The notes beneath the pieces are model-generated. The model worked only from the letters and a program-made list of their open reading frames with translations. It was not told the origin of the DNA and did not search any database. A stretch of 64,000 nt of DNA from Mangifera indica (lineage: Eukaryota; Streptophyta; Magnoliopsida; Sapindales; Anacardiaceae). The translations under genes were made by a program, and so were the position numbers. This document shows, one piece after another, positions 59,633 through 64,000 of the stretch. The stretch is from contig NC_058145.1 of the NCBI RefSeq assembly GCF_011075055.1, positions 1,748,887-1,812,886 on the forward strand. The letters run 5' to 3'. The first letter of the stretch is position 1. The number at the start of each line of letters is the position of its first letter.

Positions 59633-61745
59633 ATGGCTGACGACGAGCCAAAGAAGATTGAAACCGAATCACCAGCTGAGCCGCCGCCTGTTGAGACTTC
59701 CAAAGACGTGGCCGAGGAGAAGACTGTAATTCCACCTCCGCCTGCCGAAGAGAAGCCGTCCGACGACTTCAAAGCTGTTGAACCTGAAAGTAATTACTAT
59801 CTCTTTTTGTCTTCCTTTTTTTATAACTGAACTTCTGCGTCGTCGTTTTGTAAAAGAGGAAAATACGATTGAAGATAAAAGGTTTTAGGTGATAATAACT
59901 TTGCTTTCTTGATGTTTCTCAGCTACCAAACAGAGTTGATGTTTACGTCGCTTTTATGCTACTTTATAGATCATCTTTCTGATTTCTTTTTGTTTATAAA
60001 AGGAAAAATTCTGGAATTTTTAATAATTAAGATCATCTTTGGCAGTAAAGGCTATTTTTTGAACGATCGAAGAAAAGATATGAATATCATAGCTATATTT
60101 TAAGATTCTGTGAGAAGATTCTAGAAAATTTTGAATTGTTTTTGCAAAATTTGAGCCTCATTTATTCAATAAAAATAAAAATTCACATAGCTATATTTAT
60201 TTCCAAAACATAATCCTGAATTTTTTTTCATTTTATTTTATAATTTTGGTGAAGTTGTTGATATGAATATCATGAAATTAAAAAAAAAAAAAGAAGTAAT
60301 TATTCTAGAATTTAAATAATAAAAAAAAAAAGAAAATTGGAGGACACTATTCACCCAAAACTCAAATCTTGTAATTCGTGCAGAGGCCCCTGAACCTGCT
60401 GAGAAGAAGAGTGACGAGGGTTCTGTCAATAGAGGTAAGTTTAGATTTTAATTTAACTTTTTCTGCTTGTTGTACTTAAAGCTTATGAGTAATATGAGAA
60501 ACAAACTCTGTCCTCTTTAGATACTGTGCTTGCAAGAGTTGAAACTGAGAAGAGGATTTCGTTGATTAGAGCATGGGAAGAAAGCGAAAAATCAAAAGTA
60601 GAGAACAAGTAAGACCCTTTTTAAGTGTTAAGGTCTTTTTATGAGCCATACTTTTCTTTTAAATTATGCATAAGTGATGCAACTTTCTATATACAATAAA
60701 CCTGTTTGTTGATGAAAATTCCCTTTCAAGCTTTTGAAGATTGGTTGGATTTATGCGGAACCTTTGTTCTTCCATATAATTGATTGGAATTTTGATGTTC
60801 TAAACCATACTTGAAATTTTGCACAGAGCTCACAAAAAGCTATCTGCCATCGCTGCATGGGAGAACAGCCGGAAAGCATCTGTAGAAGCTGAGCTAAAAC
60901 AGATTGAGGTAACACCCTAATTTTCTGTAAGGCTGACATGAAAAGTTAGATCATTTGCTGTTCTATAAAGATATATTATTATTTCTGGACAATTTAGTTT
61001 AGAATATATCCTCATTGTCTCCTGCCCTGATGTTTACATATATATGTACTTTTGTGGTCTAATAACGTGATTATGCAGAAATTTGTACTCTGAATGCTTA
61101 ATTCATGAGCAAAAAGAACTTTGTGTAATCAATTCAACAGAATTGTTTACACCTAAAATTGTGTCTCTTTGTTTCTGGTTATAATTTACTGGTAGATGTT
61201 CATGTTTCCCCCTTCAGCTTTTATTTATTAATTTTGCCTACTAAGGATCATTTTATAGTTGGAAAACCATGATATGGTTGGTCTTGCTTCTTTGTGGTTA
61301 GTTCCTGTTGATCAAATTTCCCTACAATTTGGCTTTTAAACTTTGTTAATTTGTTAAATGACCACATTCAGTAAATTAATTAGCACAATAGTGCTTTAGA
61401 TTCACTCTCCAATTTATCGGTAGGTGTTTTCTTTGTGTACACCTCAATCTTCTGAGTGTAATGAACTTTAATGCAGAAGAAAGTTAATGATGTGCTTCAA
61501 TTTTCTCTCTGGAATTCAGAGTGTCTGAAAATTCTGTTATACTTCTGCAGGAAAAATTGGAGAAGCAAAAGGCGCAGTATGTTGAGAAAATGAAAAACAA
61601 AATAGCACTGATCCACAGGGAAGCCGAAGAAAAGAGAGCAATGGTTGAAGCTAGACGAGGGGAAGATATTCTCAAAACAGAGGAGACAGCTGCAAAACAT
61701 CGTGCCACTGGAACTGCACCCAAGAAGTTCCTTAGTTTTTTTTGA
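59633..61745 (+). CDS. Remorin, group-1 type
   Basis: Five exons: 59633-59789, 60384-60434, 60521-60608, 60827-60908, 61551-61745, all GT-AG and in frame; 190 residues, the usual length for group-1 remorins. The start is the ATG in ACAGAGATGGCTGACG. The N-terminal half (1-70) is disordered and rich in P, E and K (PAEPPPVETSKDVAEEK, APEPAEKKSDEG). The remorin C domain runs from about 70 to 185 (DTVLARVETEKRISLIRAWEESEKSKVENK, KKLSAIAAWENSRKASVEAELKQIE, EKLEKQKAQYVEKMKNKIALIH) and forms a coiled coil. The C-terminal anchor (TGTAPKKFLSFF) fixes the protein to the inner plasma membrane in nanodomains. Known roles are in virus movement, symbiosis and signalling. Odd: the anchor has no cysteine, the residue often S-acylated in this group. 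Confidence 0.93.
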
Positions 61746-62842
61746 GGTACAATCCTGAAGTCTGATTGAAAAAAATAAATTATATGTACATATTTATTTG
61801 AACATTCATTTGATAATTTAGTCTTTGGTGTTTGGTTTTATGGTGGAGAATTGGTAAACGTTACTTTACCGTTGTGTGCATAGTCAAGTATTTGTGTGTA
61901 TATGCAATTTGGGATGAATTATTGAATTTGTATCAAGATGGTTTGAAATAATGCTGAATCTGAAGTTCATAGAGATATTGTTTATGTTCGAATCGCTCTT
62001 ATGTTTTTTTTAACATTCTGACTTACGTTAAAAACACCCAATTTGGTCTGTGAATGGGTTGACACAATATGACCACCCAAACTAATGCATTTAAGAAACA
62101 GATTGTATCGTGTCAAACACGACACGTTTGAACTCATGGAAACATCCTGTTTTGTCAAAATCGAAATTGCTTTATGACAATTTCACTCCTTGTTATTTCT
62201 CTCCTCCCCTTAAAGACTTTAAATAAAGAAATTCTAACTTAATTAATTAACACACATGTATAATAAAATTATGTAAACATATAAATGTATAACAAGTTAA
62301 AATTAGTAGTATTAAAAACATACCTACAAACTGATAAATTAATTTCCCAAATTTTCTTTTTTTATAAAACATTCAGATTGTGTTTGTGCTATGAAGGATC
62401 AATCCAAACATGACTTGATTCTCAAATGGGTGACCTAGACACCACTCGAATTATAATTCGTGGAAGAAATGCATAACCCGAACTTGAATTTTTATAGATT
62501 GACATGTTGTTGGATGTCAGATCACCGGTTGTGTTGAAAATTGATAGCTCCATTACATAGCAAACCTCAAGAAATGGACTTCATATACAAGAAATTACAG
62601 GCAAAGTGCGAAAAAAAAGACAAAAAAGAAAGAAAGAAATTGGAACATAGTTCATACTATTTGGTTCCAGGTTTTTACTCTTCTTCAATACACAAAGGCC
62701 GGAACCCAAATCTTCTATCTCAAAGTTTTAATACTCTACTAGTTTTGTTAAACTAAATTACTTTTGAAAATGAGGGTTAAAGTTGAAATGATGGTTGAGG
62801 GAATCAGGAACATTATCAGTTTGCTTGCGTATAAATTCCCTG
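61746..62842. other. Intergenic region between remorin and MYB
   Basis: Holds the remorin 3' untranslated region and, at its right end, that of the minus-strand MYB. CGTGTCAAACACGACACG near 62109 and other GACACG words suggest a worn foldback repeat. The 71-codon plus-strand frame at 62541-62756 is not called. Confidence 0.4.
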
Positions 62843-63344
62843 TCACTGAACACCTGGGAAATCTAGCAGCAACAATGCTACATCAAAATTATCAGGGAAT
62901 CCATTAGAGCTGTTGGTATCTAAAAGATGCACAATATCTAAATTTGGCCGATAACAATCATCTTGTTCATGGGAGCTGCCAATCGAATCCGATTTGAGAC
63001 TTGGTGATGCTTCGGTCATTGCCTTTGTAAACACTACATCTTCCCTTGTAGAACTTGAACAAAATGATTTTCCAACTTGGGAATTCCAGAGTCTGAGAAA
63101 GATATCACAGTCGGTTTTATCTTCCAGGAATGAGTCCATTGACAAGGGAGCTTCAGAGTCAACTCTGCTGCTCTCCCACTGAACCATGTGGCTGGTTGAA
63201 GGTGGCTCGGATTTGATGGTGGTGGTTGTTCCAGAAGAGGACGGGGATTGGTGGGAAAGTAGACGCTTCTTTAAATGTGTGTTCCAGAAGTTTTTAATCT
63301 CATTGTCTGTTCTTCCGGGTAGATGGGATGCTATGACAGCCCAC
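62843..63344 (-). CDS. R2R3-MYB transcription factor, last exon only (MYB19/MYB45-like)
   Basis: The exon starts after the acceptor CACTTTAG (63345) and codes for 166 residues plus stop, entered with one base of a split codon. It opens with [29 protein letters not shown], the second and third helices of MYB repeat R3, where R2R3 genes normally have their second intron. The C-terminal region has [14 protein letters not shown] and [15 protein letters not shown], motifs I associate with the MYB19/MYB45/MYB18 group, and an acidic end. The DNA-binding repeat R2 and the first part of R3 must lie beyond 64000, because no matching exon is seen in the remaining 650 bp. Role: nuclear DNA-binding regulator; targets unknown. 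Confidence 0.88.
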
Positions 63345-63489
63345 CTAAAGTGTTGCATATGGATTGTTACACAAATAGGCAAAACAGGAAGAGTCAGAAT
63401 TGTACAGAATGGCCACAACAAAAAGCTAATAGCTACAAACGGGAAGAGGGCCTTCAAATGTTTTAATAGGTTTCAACAATAAATAAACT

Positions 63490-64000
63490 ACGGCATTTTA
63501 AATTAAGAATAAAGTAATATCTAATTACACTTTAACACATAATTTAAGTATCTAATCAAGTATTTAAAATTAGGTACACATAATATTTCTCTTTAATAAT
63601 TCATTGCACTTTGAAAAAATTCCTTGACAAGGGTCAAGTTTCATCAACTAACAAATACTATCACTAGACTTGCAATACAATTGGATTTAAACCAAACTGA
63701 ACCCAATCATAGAATGGCTTGAGTTTGGCTTGTTAGTTTGAGTATTTGACTTCGAGTTTTAGCTCATTCAAACTACTCATATTTTTTATTGAAGGTTATC
63801 GATAAGATAAATACAGTCATCCATAAAATAAATAGTATCATACATGATTAATAAGGTAAATAGTATCATCAAAGGAAGATTATCTAAGCTATTGCACTGA
63901 ACCTAGCTTACATCTGAGTTCTAATCTAGCCCTAAGTCCAGCAATTTAGTGATGATGTTAAGGATGAATTAAAAACAACAGTATTGTCGAATATTCTTCA
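63490..64000. repeat. Repeats inside the MYB second intron
   Basis: A partial palindromic MITE (63490-63590: TAAAGTAATATCTAATTACACTTTAACACATAATTTAAG) and a worn hAT-like MITE (about 63675-63935: CAATTGGATTTAAACC to TTCTAATCTAGCCCTA) lie upstream of the last exon. Confidence 0.45.

Noticed and set aside
1..64000. tRNA, rRNA or other structured RNA genes
   Set aside because: None recognised by eye. A tRNA-Asp complementary stretch at 22946 is the primer site of the retrotransposon and not a tRNA gene.

Overview
The window is nuclear DNA from a eudicot plant. It is AT-rich, has GT-AG introns, carries a TIR-NB-LRR immune receptor (a class found in eudicots and missing from grasses), and is packed with plant-type transposons and short non-autonomous repeats. 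No species can be named from the sequence alone. Exon borders were read by eye from frame, splice consensus and family knowledge; no search or alignment program was run.

Layout. 1-1166: 3' part of a heavy-metal-associated isoprenylated protein (HIPP) gene with a frameshift in its last exon. 1.2-7.9 kb: repeats (palindromic MITEs, an old Harbinger-like copy, a GC-richer block of unknown origin, hAT-like and MULE-like elements). 7902-12119 (-): a complete five-exon TIR-NB-LRR receptor of about 1,224 residues, whose last codons and stop come from a transposon end. 12.5-14.8 kb: degenerate repeats carrying paired W-box cores. 16262-24297: an Athila-like Ty3/gypsy LTR retrotransposon on the minus strand, lacking reverse transcriptase, RNase H and the integrase core, inserted into a hAT-like MITE. 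26.0-27.8 kb: a triple nest (MULE-like element inside a palindromic MITE, with a hAT MITE inside the MULE). 28687-30045 (-): an intronless P-class PPR gene. 33036-42488 (+): nine-exon SHOC1, a meiotic crossover gene. 43635-47419 (-): seven-exon NT-C2/coiled-coil protein, tail-to-tail with SHOC1. 47.7-59.6 kb: about 12 kb without an intact gene but with many MITEs and two broken gene starts. 59633-61745 (+): five-exon group-1 type remorin. 62843-63344 (-): last exon of an R2R3-MYB gene that continues beyond the window.

The genes do not form one pathway. SHOC1 acts in class I meiotic crossovers, the TNL in pathogen recognition, the remorin at the plasma membrane, the PPR probably in organelle RNA handling, and the MYB in transcription. 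What they share is position. From memory, Arabidopsis keeps SHOC1, the myosin-heavy-chain-related gene and MYB19 together on chromosome 5, and MYB45, a remorin and a heavy-metal-domain gene together on chromosome 3. The window looks like the unsplit ancestral block with later insertions.

I found no convincing new biological system. The observations most worth checking are the retrotransposon with an in-frame deletion of its catalytic core, the transposon-derived end of the TNL, the W-box repeats beside it, and the two nested insertions whose removal rebuilds the older element.
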